NCBI RefSeq assembly: GCF_017873565.1
Contig: NZ_JAGGKH010000026.1
Span: 1-50,831, forward strand
Direction of reading: 5' to 3'
Source: Lederbergia galactosidilytica
GTDB lineage: Bacteria > Bacillota > Bacilli > Bacillales > Bacillaceae_C
Length of the DNA stretch: 50,831 nt
The stretch's first letter is position 1, and each line of letters begins with the position of its first letter. Shown one piece after another: positions 1-7,943 of this stretch. A program made the translations under genes and the position numbers. A model generated the notes under the pieces. The model had not been told where the DNA came from. It worked only from the letters and a program-made list of their open reading frames with translations, and made no database searches.

Positions 1-100
1 TAAGGTGTGACAGCTATTGGGCGTAAATTAAACATCTATGAAATTTTGAGAATGAGAGAGTATTCGAGAGAAAACTTAAGTTTATTGAAGGAGGAGAAAA
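1..100. other. Left-edge leader, no gene supported
   Basis: The first 100 bases carry no credible start-to-stop gene. A short open stretch ending at the TAA near 24 could be the tail of an upstream gene cut by the window edge, but it is too short to identify. The AAGGAGG ribosome binding site of the acetyltransferase lies near 88-94. Confidence 0.3.
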
Positions 101-739
101 ATGAGAGAAGAAGAAAAAATTTTAAAAGGAATCCTTTTTTCACCTGGAGAGCAGGAGTTAAAAAAAATAAAGCTCAGAACCCATAACCTATGTTCAGAAT
201 ATAACCGCACTTTCGAAGATGAAACTGAAAAAAGACAAGCGATTATTTCAAATATTTTCCATGAGATTGGAGAGAATGGTCGTCTACAAGGCCCCATTTA
301 TATCCACTACGGTAAACATACAGAAATTGGCGATCACTTCTTTGCAAACTTTAATTTAACCATTCAAGATGATGCACGGGTCGTTATTGGTGATCATTGT
401 AATTTTGGCCCAAATGTGACGATCGTTACGCCTGTACACCCAATGCTTCCAGATGAACGTCGCGCAATTATGGATAAAGACGGTGTGCCTAAGCATATGT
501 GTTATGCAAAACCTGTTAAAATTGGTAATGATTGCTGGTTTGGAGCAAATGTCGTTGTTTGTCCGGGAGTGACTATCGGGGATAATTGCGTGATTGGGGC
601 AGGAAGTGTGGTTGTGAAGGACATTCCAAGCAATAGCTTTGCAGCTGGCAACCCATGCAAAGTAATCCGAGAAATCACTGAACTGGACAGCATGATACAT
701 AAGCCAGAAATTTTGGATGATAATAGAATTATAGAATAA
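101..739 (+). CDS. maa: Maa/LacA-type sugar O-acetyltransferase
   Basis: Predicted acetyl-CoA-dependent O-acetyltransferase acting on maltose, glucose or galactoside-like sugars in the cytoplasm. At 212 aa it is slightly longer than the usual 185-205. The N-terminal helical Mac domain (about 1-60) is followed by a left-handed beta-helix of hexapeptide repeats (about 70-185), for example IGDHC, IGNDC and [13 protein letters not shown]. The motif TPVHPM places the likely catalytic His at 113, and the C-terminal GNPCK is typical. The ATG has a strong AAGGAGG about 7 nt upstream. It appears monocistronic, followed by a pseudogene. The family is clear; the sugar substrate cannot be told from sequence. 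Confidence 0.9.
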   Translation: MREEEKILKGILFSPGEQELKKIKLRTHNLCSEYNRTFEDETEKRQAIISNIFHEIGENGRLQGPIYIHYGKHTEIGDHFFANFNLTIQDDARVVIGDHCNFGPNVTIVTPVHPMLPDERRAIMDKDGVPKHMCYAKPVKIGNDCWFGANVVVCPGVTIGDNCVIGAGSVVVKDIPSNSFAAGNPCKVIREITELDSMIHKPEILDDNRIIE

Positions 740-849
740 GAACGTTGTTGGAAATTGGTTCTTCATGTAATTAGCGGTTGTGAATATTTCATTGAAATTA
801 AGGGGAATTTGCCATGTTTTATTAAACCCCTGACTAAGATTCGTTTTAT

Positions 850-1302
850 AAAAGAATATTCTCAGTAATTTCAATCAGTGGTTTTTTTCAGGCGTAAAGG
901 ATGTACCGCAAATTCATAAGAACAATTTTCATCAAAATTTTTCTGATAGTTTTCCATCCATTACAGAAAGAATAAGCGGAAATTTGTATGGTGCTATTTC
1001 ATTATCTAACAATCAAAAGTTTTATAATGGGGAAATTGCTTATTGGAGTGGTGAAAAATACTGGGGAAAAGGTTACGGAACAGAGCCGCAAAAGCATTAA
1101 TAGAGTTTGCATTTCAGGAAAAGAAATTACCTAAAGTATTTGCCCGTATTTCGAGTCTAATCCTGCATCTGGAAGAATCATGCAAAAAGTCAGTATGGTT
1201 CAAGAGGGCTTAATGAAAGACCAGGTAATAAAAGATGGTAAAGATGAAGACTTAATTTATTACGGAATAATAAATCCTTATAATAATACAGAATGGTTAT
1301 AA
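850..1302 (+). pseudogene. GNAT (RimJ/RimL-like) N-acetyltransferase pseudogene
   Basis: Reading across frames gives a recognisable GNAT protein that no single frame encodes. One frame gives KDVPQIHKNNF and then GEIAYWSGEKYWGKGYGTE, the acetyl-CoA-binding loop. A single-base loss near 1085-1092 is needed to continue as AAKALIEFAFQEKKLPKVFAR. A second indel near 1150 is needed to read ESNPASGRIMQKVSMVQEG, ending at the TAA 1300-1302. No start codon or ribosome binding site was found in the right frame. The gene has at least two frameshifts and a missing 5' end. Confidence 0.75.
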
Positions 1303-1424
1303 GGTTGATTGTTGCTAGCTTTTATTTAAACGCTTATTAGATTATTTTTTCCCTTTTATAAGGTGTTTGCATATAATCTATAAAGCGAATGTGAGTTTGT
1401 GCTTGAAAATGTACTATATTTAAA

Positions 1425-1719
1425 TGAGGCTGGGACATAACTAAAATGCTAAGCCTCAAAAGCGAATATTGCATTGCCTTAGCGGAGGAAATATACGTAG
1501 ACTCCTGCGGGAAGTAAGAGTTCGACAAGCCCCCGGAAGGCGAAGCCTGAGGAGGCTTGACACTAGGGAACGCAGGCTAAGTTCGCGCCGTCCTGGCGCA
1601 ACGCCTGCATGACCCACATCCTGTAGGCCTTCGGAAAGCGAAGTATATTTCGGGAGTGGGTTATTTCACACTAATAGTTCGGACTTTACTTAAGCGAAAA
1701 CACTTTTGCCCCAGCCTCA
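1425..1719. repeat. Dispersed element R1 with TGAGGCTGGG terminal inverted repeats
   Basis: The left end TGAGGCTGGG (1425-1434) is matched by CCCAGCCTCA (1710-1719). Inside the left end is ACATAACTAAAATGCTAAGCC, and the interior has ACTCCTGCGGG and CTGCATGACCC blocks. Related copies occur at 17948-18075 (short version) and 36748-37093 (opposite orientation), and a more distant relative at 5914-6050. No transposase lies inside, so it is non-autonomous. It abuts a truncated gene remnant at 1720. Confidence 0.8.
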
Positions 1720-1873
1720 TAGTGTGAAATAATCCGTAAAGCATAAGTAATAAAAACGGAATAATAAGTGATTCTGTATTCTGTTCAAAAAAGGTAAATT
1801 GGCCTAATATAAGTCAAACACCGACTGCAAATAAAATAATCACTGTTTGAAACCTTTCTAAAATACTCATCAT
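1720..1873 (-). pseudogene. 5' remnant of a membrane transporter gene, possibly ACR3/bile-acid symporter-like
   Basis: Reading leftward from a double ATG (1873, 1868) preceded by GGAGTATC, the frame gives MMSILERFQTVIILFAVGV, then an in-frame TGA, then LILGQFTFFEQNTES and IPFLLLMLYGLFHT, where it runs into the end of repeat R1. The hydrophobic pattern and the wording resemble the N-terminus of ACR3/bile-acid:sodium symporter arsenite exporters as I remember them. The rest of the gene is not found on the other side of R1. The assignment is tentative; the truncation and the internal stop are seen directly. Confidence 0.5.
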
Positions 1874-1950
1874 GATACTCCTTCAATAGATAATGAAACT
1901 TTTGGATGCAATCTGGAAGAACCTGACTATAAAAATAATAAATGAGAGCT

Positions 1951-2889
1951 TTAAATATGATTAAGTAAATTCGTGTAGTACTGTCTTAATTTTTCTTTTA
2001 ATATCTCAGGTTTTATTATTTTGACAGATTGTTCGAAGCCGGAAAGATACTTCACGATAAAATCAAGCTCGTTTGGCTCATATGAACCGACGAGATACAT
2101 ATTTTCTCCCTCATGAATTAACTTGATTGAGGGGTAATGATCTTGGTAAAAATGCTCAACGCCCTTTTGGTCAATGAAACATTTAAATTGAATGGCATTT
2201 TCAGAAGGAGTCCAGAGTGAGTGGGCATTTTCCAGCGTAATATCATTTAAATCCGCTAATGGTTGGATATCTGTTACTTGAGCAGATGTAATTCGATCAC
2301 ACCGAAAAACACGGTATGCCTCTTTACACATATCATAAGCTCGGCAATACCAGTAGCCTTTCATAAAGTAAATGGCAATGGGCTGAACGATCCGAGTACT
2401 GGTTTGGGAAGGCTTTTGGTAAGCTATTTTTAATACTTTATTGTTGACAGCTGCCAACAATAAAATTTCTAAATGTTCGCTATCTTTGATTTGCTCGGTA
2501 TGTCGAAAAGAAACTCGCTTTTGTATTCTTTCAATGGCTTGTCGTTGGTTTACCGATAATTCATTAAGAAATTTTTTATGAATGGAACGAAATGATACCT
2601 GAAAAGGTAAATTTGAGAAGCTGCTTAATGCCTTCATAGCAAAGTAAAGGGCATAAACTTCTTGGCTGTTAAAAGAAATCGGTGGTAGCTGCATTTGATT
2701 AAGTAAACGATATCCTCCGTAACGACCATATTCAACATAGACTGGTACACCAATCCCCTCTAATGTAGTGATGTCTCTTAATGCGGTTCTTTTTGATATT
2801 TTAAATTCCTGCATTAGGTCTTGCAGTGTAAACTGCTTTTTCTGATTGATAAAGCGCAGCATTTGATTGATACGTTCTGCTTTTTTCAT
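1951..2889 (-). CDS. WYL-domain transcriptional regulator with N-terminal HTH
   Basis: Predicted DNA-binding repressor or activator of the YobV/YafY type. Residues 1-60 form a winged HTH (DLMQEFKISKRTALRDITTLEGIGVPVY, read in parts), followed by GRYGGYRLL. A WYL domain occupies about 130-310, with the YWYCRAYDM and YRVFRCDRI segments conserved in it. The ATG at 2889 was chosen because GAGAGGTG lies 7 nt upstream; this gives 312 aa, while an 8-codon extension lacks a site. It diverges from a VOC gene across an 87-bp intergenic stretch with a palindrome, the usual layout for a regulator controlling its neighbour. The ligand is unknown. Confidence 0.88.
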   Translation of the reverse strand: MKKAERINQMLRFINQKKQFTLQDLMQEFKISKRTALRDITTLEGIGVPVYVEYGRYGGYRLLNQMQLPPISFNSQEVYALYFAMKALSSFSNLPFQVSFRSIHKKFLNELSVNQRQAIERIQKRVSFRHTEQIKDSEHLEILLLAAVNNKVLKIAYQKPSQTSTRIVQPIAIYFMKGYWYCRAYDMCKEAYRVFRCDRITSAQVTDIQPLADLNDITLENAHSLWTPSENAIQFKCFIDQKGVEHFYQDHYPSIKLIHEGENMYLVGSYEPNELDFIVKYLSGFEQSVKIIKPEILKEKLRQYYTNLLNHI

Positions 2890-2911
2890 AAAAACACCTC
2901 TCAATGGTGCC

Positions 2912-2936
2912 ATAGTTTGTCACCTTTAATGACTAT
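2912..2936. promoter_or_regulatory. Candidate operator palindrome between the WYL regulator and the VOC gene
   Basis: ATAGTTTGTCA and TTAATGACTAT form an imperfect dyad: the outer arms are ATAGT/ACTAT and the inner arms GTCA (2919-2922) and TGAC (2930-2933) with a 7-nt centre. It lies in the shared promoter region of the divergent genes, and TATACT at 2934-2939 could be the VOC -10 box. Binding by the WYL regulator is inferred from position only. Confidence 0.45.
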
Positions 2937-2976
2937 ACTTGAAAGTGTAATCAATAATGATAAAGGAGGCAACAAA

Positions 2977-3420
2977 ATGAACTTTGAAATAATTCCGTTT
3001 TTATCAATGAATGGGAAGGCTGCGGCAGCTATTGAATTTTACGAAAAGTATTTAGGAGCAAATGTTCTCTTTAAGAAAAATTATAAAGAGATGAAAGAAA
3101 TGAATCCTCATTTTAGCTATGAAGAGGACCAGGATCAATATATTACACACTCTGTCTTGGAAATAGGTGCTAATAAACTAATGATAGCAGAGGAAGAAAT
3201 GGATTCATCTCGCCCTTGGCAATTAGGTAATAGCTCATCATTATGTATTCAATCACAGGATACTAATGTAATCACTCACCTCTATAAATCCCTAGTTCAA
3301 CATAAAGATGTAACCATAGTAGTACCACTTAAAAAAAATACCTTCAGCCCCGGGTATGCGATTATACGAGATCCATTTGGAATCGTTATACAGCTTTGTG
3401 TAACGGTACATGATTTTTAA
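2977..3420 (+). CDS. VOC (glyoxalase/bleomycin resistance, PhnB-like) family protein
   Basis: A 147-aa protein starting at the ATG behind AAAGGAGG (2962-2969). It has the two beta-alpha-beta-beta-beta modules of the VOC superfamily: FLSMNGKAAAAIEFYEKYLG near the N-terminus, THSVLEIGANKLMIAEE in the middle, and YAIIRDPFGIVIQLCV at the C-terminus. The PFLSMNGKAAAAIEFY start and the DPFG-x-xWQL-like end (here DPFGIVIQL) are typical of PhnB-like proteins. Enzyme activity or substrate cannot be inferred. It is transcribed divergently from the WYL regulator that probably controls it. Confidence 0.85.
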   Translation: MNFEIIPFLSMNGKAAAAIEFYEKYLGANVLFKKNYKEMKEMNPHFSYEEDQDQYITHSVLEIGANKLMIAEEEMDSSRPWQLGNSSSLCIQSQDTNVITHLYKSLVQHKDVTIVVPLKKNTFSPGYAIIRDPFGIVIQLCVTVHDF

Positions 3421-3441
3421 TATTGTAGTGGAGAAAAAAGC

Positions 3442-3650
3442 GTGAAATCACAAAAAGAGAGGCGAGACATGCTTGAAAATGTGCGTAAGATCTGCTTTTC
3501 ACTGCCCGAAGTCGTTGAACATATAGATGGTTTTGGCCATATTACCCTTCAAATCCGCGGGAAATCTTTTGTGAAACTTACTGAAAGAGCCGGCTTATCA
3601 TTTAAATCTGATCGAGAAAATCAAGAATTTTTGCTGCAAAAAGAGCAGTT
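3442..3650 (+). pseudogene. 5' fragment of an MmcQ/YjbR-family gene, fused by deletion to a MocR fragment
   Basis: A GTG start behind GTGGAG opens a reading frame of 79 codons. The first 65-70 residues are a normal YjbR/MmcQ N-terminus: KERRDMLENVRKICFSLPEV, DGFGHITLQIRGKSF, and SDRENQEFLLQKEQF. The family's C-terminal half is absent. From about 3640 the sequence switches to that of a MocR aminotransferase in another frame, and the YjbR frame stops at 3681. This is best explained by a deletion joining two genes. Confidence 0.75.
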
Positions 3651-4595
3651 TCTGAGCATGTTAGTGAATACAGAAATATAAATATCTCACCATCGTCAAT
3701 CTTAATTACTTCTGGTGCACAACAGGCTCTTCATCTAATTGTACAATGTTTATTGAAGCCTGGAGATGCAATTGCGATTGAAGATCCTTCTTATTTTTAT
3801 TCGTTGCCCCTTTTTCAATCGGCGGGTTTAAAAATATTTTATTTACGAGTGGATCAAGACGGTATTAACCCCGATGATGTGGTTAAGCTTTATAGAAAAC
3901 ATCGAATCAGAATGATTTTTTTGAATCCATCTTTTCAAAATCCCACAGGTGTAAGTCTCCATCCATTACGGCGTAAAAAGATAATCGAGATATCTTCTGA
4001 ACTAGGAATTCCCCTTGTCGAAGATGATCCATATTCACTGATTTCTTTTAAAGGCGAAAATGCTACAACATTAAAGTCAATGGATGAAAATGGGAATATA
4101 CTTTATATAAGTTCTCTATCAAAAATTGTTGCTTCAGGATTGCGGATTGGTTGGGTAATCGGCCCACCGAAAGTAATCGACCGTTTAGCAGATGCTAAGC
4201 AGCAAGTGGATTACGGTCATAGTATTTTTTCGCAATGGGCAGCCAATGAGTTTCTTAAAGATCCATATTTTGATATTCATATCAATAGGCTTAAGCGCGA
4301 ACTGAAAAAACGACGTGATGAAATTGTTAGGAGATTAAACGTGTATTTACATGGGGAAGTTGAGTTTATTACACCTGAAGGAGGGATCCATATCTGGTGC
4401 CGACTTAATCAACCATTTAATGACAAACAGCTTTTAGAAGAATCGATGAGAAAAGGAGTTTCATTTGTTCCTGGAAGTGTCTATGGATCTGGAAAAGGCT
4501 ATGTACGCTTTACTTATGGACGTGGAGAAACAGAGCAAATCGAGGAAGGAATCTCGAGATTTACAGATGCACTAAATGCATGTAAGCAAAAGTAA
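3640..4595 (+). pseudogene. 3' part of a MocR/PdxR-like regulator: aminotransferase domain without its GntR HTH
   Basis: The frame can be read from about 3640 (RAVSEHVSEYRN, then SSILITSGAQQAL), although the first in-frame ATG is at 3753. It has the fold-type I PLP landmarks: NPSFQNPTGVSL, EDDPYSLISF, and SSLSKIVASGLRIGW with the PLP Lys, then the C-terminal small domain with YVRFTYG. The GntR-type winged helix and linker (about 100-130 aa) expected upstream are missing, replaced by the YjbR fragment. If translated from an internal start it could still make a 280-aa aminotransferase, but no ribosome binding site supports that. Confidence 0.75.
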
Positions 4596-4606
4596 CCTAT
4601 AAGGAG

Positions 4607-4654
4607 AGCACCATTCTGTCTGCATACTGTAGCGTATATAGACAGAATGGTGCT
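4607..4654 (+). terminator. Strong intrinsic terminator
   Basis: A 15-bp perfect stem, AGCACCATTCTGTCT (4607-4621) with AGACAGAATGGTGCT (4640-4654), is followed by TCTTATTGTTCT. It closes the MocR remnant transcript 12 bp after the stop codon. Confidence 0.85.
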
Positions 4655-5205
4655 TCTTATTGTTCTAAAAAACATGGAGCGGATTTTATACTTTACTCAC
4701 AAGATGAAGCAGGCATGGATCATTGCTTTGACATGTTGAAATGTCTAACAAAGCAAGTAATTTTCGGACTAAGGATGTTACAGAATAATGATTTATTCAT
4801 TAACGGCCTAGCTTATTCTCTAAAATAGCTGAAAAGAGACTAGGAAAATAAGAGTAATAAAGATTTTTTAGGGTAAATATCTAATTATCCAAGTCTTTTC
4901 TGCTGGATAGTAGTACATGTCTCAACTGTTCACCATTATATACTGACAAGGATTTATATCTGTTTTTATGGGTATTCGGATTATCGTGTGGAAAATATGG
5001 AGAGATAACTATTCACAAATGAGATTTGCTAAACTCCATTAAGGCGGAGCCTGAGGGAACTTAACAGTCGCTCGCGGAAAGGGAGCATATTTCGTTTTCG
5101 ATATTCAAGCATTGTTACAAAAGAAGAGGGGAAAACAATTTATTATGAATGACTTATGAAATCAGGATAGTTAGCTAATCGCAGGTTAAACTAAGTAAAA
5201 TGAAT
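4655..5205. other. Gene-poor stretch with repeat debris
   Basis: No reading frame here has a start, ribosome binding site and family signature. A fragment at about 5038-5100 (GGCGGAGCCTGAGGGAACTT, then CGCGGAAAGGGAGC) resembles the interior of the dispersed repeats and looks like an eroded copy. Nothing else was recognised. Confidence 0.4.
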
Positions 5206-5219
5206 AAGGAGTTTTGAAA

Positions 5220-5870
5220 ATGTCTGATTTATACACAAAAGAAAACATGCAAAATTTAGCGCAATTAAAAAAGCTTGCACCAGAACAGGTAAAAGCTTTT
5301 AATGACTTTAACGCTGATGTCCTTAAAGATGGAGCATTGTCCAATAAAGAAAAAGAAATTATCGCTGTTGCGATTACTCATGTAACACAATGCCCTTATT
5401 GTATTGAATCTCATACAAAGTCTGCCAAGAAAGCAGGAGCGACATTGGAAGAACTATGTGAAGCTATATTTGTAACTGCTGCAGTTGAGGCAGGTGGTAC
5501 AGTTACTCATAGTACACATGTACACAATGCGAAAAATAAAGAAGCATCAGATGTGCTTTATGCTCGTTCGAATTTAAAAAGTTTAGGTCAATTAGGCAAA
5601 TTTGCGTCAGATGGATTTAAAGGATATCAAGCATTTAGTGCAGTGGCTACGAAATCAGGGCAACTTAGTAGCAAAATAAAGGAAATTATTGCTGTGGCGG
5701 TTGCGAATACGATTCAATGTCCATATTGTATTGATGTTCATACAAAAAACGCTGACAAGCAAGGAGCGACAGGTGAAGAACTTGCGGAGGCGATTATGGT
5801 AGCTTCTGCAGTCCGTGCAGGCGGAGCATATGCCCATATGGCTAATATGATTCAATGTTATCAGGAGTGA
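5220..5870 (+). CDS. Tandem-duplicated AhpD-like carboxymuconolactone decarboxylase family protein
   Basis: A 216-aa protein made of two copies of an about 105-aa AhpD/CMD domain. Each carries the thiol motif CPYC followed by His: C58-x-x-C61 with ESHTK, and C167-x-x-C170 with DVHTK. Each is preceded by KEKEIIAVA or KIKEIIAVA. The halves align along their length (GATLEELCEAI against GATGEELAEAI; VEAGG against VRAGG). By family knowledge the CxxC pair acts in peroxidase or disulfide chemistry. The ATG at 5220 is 8 nt from AAGGAG; an upstream in-frame TTG at 5214 is too close to it. No partner peroxiredoxin gene is adjacent. Confidence 0.85.
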   Translation: MSDLYTKENMQNLAQLKKLAPEQVKAFNDFNADVLKDGALSNKEKEIIAVAITHVTQCPYCIESHTKSAKKAGATLEELCEAIFVTAAVEAGGTVTHSTHVHNAKNKEASDVLYARSNLKSLGQLGKFASDGFKGYQAFSAVATKSGQLSSKIKEIIAVAVANTIQCPYCIDVHTKNADKQGATGEELAEAIMVASAVRAGGAYAHMANMIQCYQE

Positions 5871-5913
5871 GATTGCCGAGTGTAAGTGTTAAAACATAAA
5901 AAAATAAGAGAAG

Positions 5914-6050
5914 AGCTGGGATAAAATTATTTCTAAAATCGCCAGACACTGATTGGCTAATGAAGCTAAGCGAGTACTACTTTTGTAGCAGTTTCTTTAT
6001 ATCAATCAGCAGATGGTTGTTTTTTTAATAAACATAATTTTACCCCAGCT
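5914..6050. repeat. Dispersed element R4 (AGCTGGGATAAAATTAT inverted repeats), probable bidirectional terminator
   Basis: AGCTGGGATAAAATTAT (5914-5930) pairs with its complement at 6034-6050, with one mismatch in 17, and is followed by TTTTTTATC. The 137-bp element lies between the convergent CMD gene and pit. The ends share GCTGGG with elements R1-R3 but the interior differs. It would fold into one long stem and probably ends transcription from the left. Confidence 0.7.
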
Positions 6051-6117
6051 TTTTTTATCTTCTTATCGAATTTGAGCTAGACTAATTTATTTGCACTTAC
6101 AAGGAAAATCTTCCAGT

Positions 6118-7116
6118 TTAGAGAAATAGATTAAGAATAAAAAAGAAGATTGCTGCAAGGAGTGCTGAAATAGGTAAAGTGATCAGCCATGTAATGAGCA
6201 TTGTTTTTGCTGTTCCCCATTTGACTCCCCTTAACCGATGGGAAGCTCCAACCCCTAAAATGGAAGAGGAAATAACATGAGTTGTACTAACTGGTAAACC
6301 AATTGCAGTTGCACCGAAAATAACGGTAGCTCCTGTTAGATCAGCTGCAACTCCACTGACTGGACGGATTTTCATAATCTTTCCACCCACTGTTTTGATG
6401 ATTTTCCAGCCGCCCAACGCAGTTCCCATAGCCATCGCAAAAGCACAAATAAATTGCACCCATAATTGAATATCATCAGATGATTGATAATTATTAACGA
6501 TTAAAGCCATCGTGATAATCCCCATCGCCTTTTGAGCATCGTTTGTACCATGAGAGTATGCTTGTAAAGCCGCTGTAGCAATTTGTACTCTCCTGAAGTT
6601 TTTATTCGTTTTAGGCAAATTACTATTTTTGAAAATAACCTTGATGATCCCGTAAACGATAAAACCAACTGCAAAGGCGAGCAGTGGGGATAAAATCAAC
6701 GCCTTGATAATATTTAAAAATCCACTATAATTTAATGAGTAAAATCCAGAAGCGGCAATAGCTGCACCTGCAATCGCACCAATTAATGCATGAGAGGAAC
6801 TGCTTGGAATTCCATAGTACCAGGTGACTAGGTTCCAAACGATTGCGGCTAGCAGAGCTGCAAGGATGATGATAGAGCCGTTATCGAGTGTAAAAGGATC
6901 GACGATATCTTTGGTAATCGTCTTAGCCACTCCTGTGAACGTCATCGCACCGACGAAGTTCATAACAGAAGCTAATATAATAGCATGTCTTGGCTGCAAG
7001 GCTTTGGTTGAAACCGAAGTTGCAATTGCATTTGCAGTATCGTGAAATCCATTTATAAAGTCGAATGTGACTGCAAATAGGACAATTAAAATCGTTATTA
7101 TCAGGAATGTATTCAT
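6118..7116 (-). CDS. pit: PiT-family inorganic phosphate permease
   Basis: A 332-aa integral membrane protein with about ten hydrophobic segments and the two inverted family signatures: GFHDTANAIATSV at residues 23-35 and AYSHGTNDAQKAMG at 186-199. GIPSSSSHAL (102-111) and the later GLPVSTTHVISS are the other conserved pore motifs. It takes up phosphate (as neutral metal phosphate or with cations) with low affinity. It is the second gene of a pair with ykaA (gap 13 bp), the standard pit accessory arrangement in Bacillus. The start ATG lies behind AAGGAGTAATAC. Confidence 0.93.
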   Translation of the reverse strand: MNTFLIITILIVLFAVTFDFINGFHDTANAIATSVSTKALQPRHAIILASVMNFVGAMTFTGVAKTITKDIVDPFTLDNGSIIILAALLAAIVWNLVTWYYGIPSSSSHALIGAIAGAAIAASGFYSLNYSGFLNIIKALILSPLLAFAVGFIVYGIIKVIFKNSNLPKTNKNFRRVQIATAALQAYSHGTNDAQKAMGIITMALIVNNYQSSDDIQLWVQFICAFAMAMGTALGGWKIIKTVGGKIMKIRPVSGVAADLTGATVIFGATAIGLPVSTTHVISSSILGVGASHRLRGVKWGTAKTMLITWLITLPISALLAAIFFFILNLFL

Positions 7117-7129
7117 GTTGTATTACTCC

Positions 7130-7747
7130 TTAGGCATTTTTCATAATAATCGCTTCAAAGGTATTAGCGACATTCTCACAGTAATCCGCCACTTCCTCAA
7201 GCTCCTCATAAATTTCCTTGTACTGAATAATTCGTATTGGATCTTTTTCGGTTTGGAATAAATGTTTAATCGAAACGCGCAAAATTGTATCACATTGGGA
7301 TTCATAATCTTTAATTTTTATCGCTTTATTTCTAATTGAAGGAAGAGTTTTTGGAGATAACAACCCGATGGCACCTTCAATTTCTATGACGCATTTTTGG
7401 ATCGCTTCAACAAACTGATGCATGTACTCATCTGCTGTGGTTACGCCATACATATCTAATAGTGCTGCTGTTTGTTCTAAACCATCTAGCACATCATCCA
7501 TATTCATAGCTAGCGCCAAAATATCTTCTCTTTCAATAGGTGTAATGAAGACATTGTTTAAATCAAGTATTACTTGATGAACGAGTGAGTCTCCTTTTGT
7601 TTCATACTCTTTCATTTTTTCGGAGAAGACTTTAAGACCTTCAACATCGGTTAGCCTATAATCTGTGAAATAATTCATGCTTTCTGTCAGGTTAGCCGAG
7701 ATATTAGCTAAATGAATAAAAAATTGATCTTCTTTTTTCTTAAACAT
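7130..7747 (-). CDS. ykaA: DUF47 (YkaA-like) phosphate transport accessory protein
   Basis: A 205-aa all-helical PhoU-like protein of the DUF47 family. Typical segments are DFFIHLANISANLTESMNYF-like near the N-terminus, TPIEREDILALAMNMDDVLD near 70-90 and YEELEEVADYCENVANTFE near the C-terminus; acidic clusters are thought to bind metal. It is immediately upstream of pit and co-transcribed, and DUF47 proteins are believed to modulate Pit transport. GGGGAG lies 11 nt upstream of the ATG. A TTGTAA-N18-TATAAT promoter precedes it, with a Pho-box-like repeat just upstream. Confidence 0.92.
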   Translation of the reverse strand: MFKKKEDQFFIHLANISANLTESMNYFTDYRLTDVEGLKVFSEKMKEYETKGDSLVHQVILDLNNVFITPIEREDILALAMNMDDVLDGLEQTAALLDMYGVTTADEYMHQFVEAIQKCVIEIEGAIGLLSPKTLPSIRNKAIKIKDYESQCDTILRVSIKHLFQTEKDPIRIIQYKEIYEELEEVADYCENVANTFEAIIMKNA

Positions 7748-7784
7748 TATATATATTTCTCCCCTTTATAATCAATCAAGCTAT

Positions 7785-7814
7785 ATTATAATAGCGTAAT
7801 TCACCAAATTACAA
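7785..7814 (-). promoter_or_regulatory. SigA-type promoter of ykaA-pit
   Basis: On the minus strand, TATAAT (7790-7785) is preceded at 18 bp by TTGTAA (7814-7809). It lies 38 bp upstream of the ykaA start codon. Confidence 0.5.
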
Positions 7815-7821
7815 CATATCC

Positions 7822-7849
7822 TTAACGAATAATTTACATAAACTTTACA
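7822..7849 (+). promoter_or_regulatory. Candidate PhoP (Pho box) binding site
   Basis: Three hexamers, TTAACG, TTTACA and TTTACA, start at 7822, 7833 and 7844, exactly 11 bp apart. This matches the B. subtilis PhoP pattern of TT(A/T/C)ACA-like direct repeats with helical-turn spacing. The block sits 8 bp upstream of the ykaA -35 and also upstream of tatA; both phosphate uptake and a Tat subunit (tatAd with phoD in B. subtilis) are plausible Pho targets. Which gene is regulated is inference. Confidence 0.5.
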
Positions 7850-7943
7850 TTAGGCTCGTTTAGATTAGCTTTTTCGTCAATTACTTTTAAAATTCTTTAG
7901 TTAGGAGTATGATTATAATATAAATGAAAAAGGAGATGCCTTT

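Noticed and set aside
356-874. 172-codon minus-strand frame opposite the sugar acetyltransferase
   Set aside because: Antisense shadow of a clear gene; no ribosome binding site or family signature.
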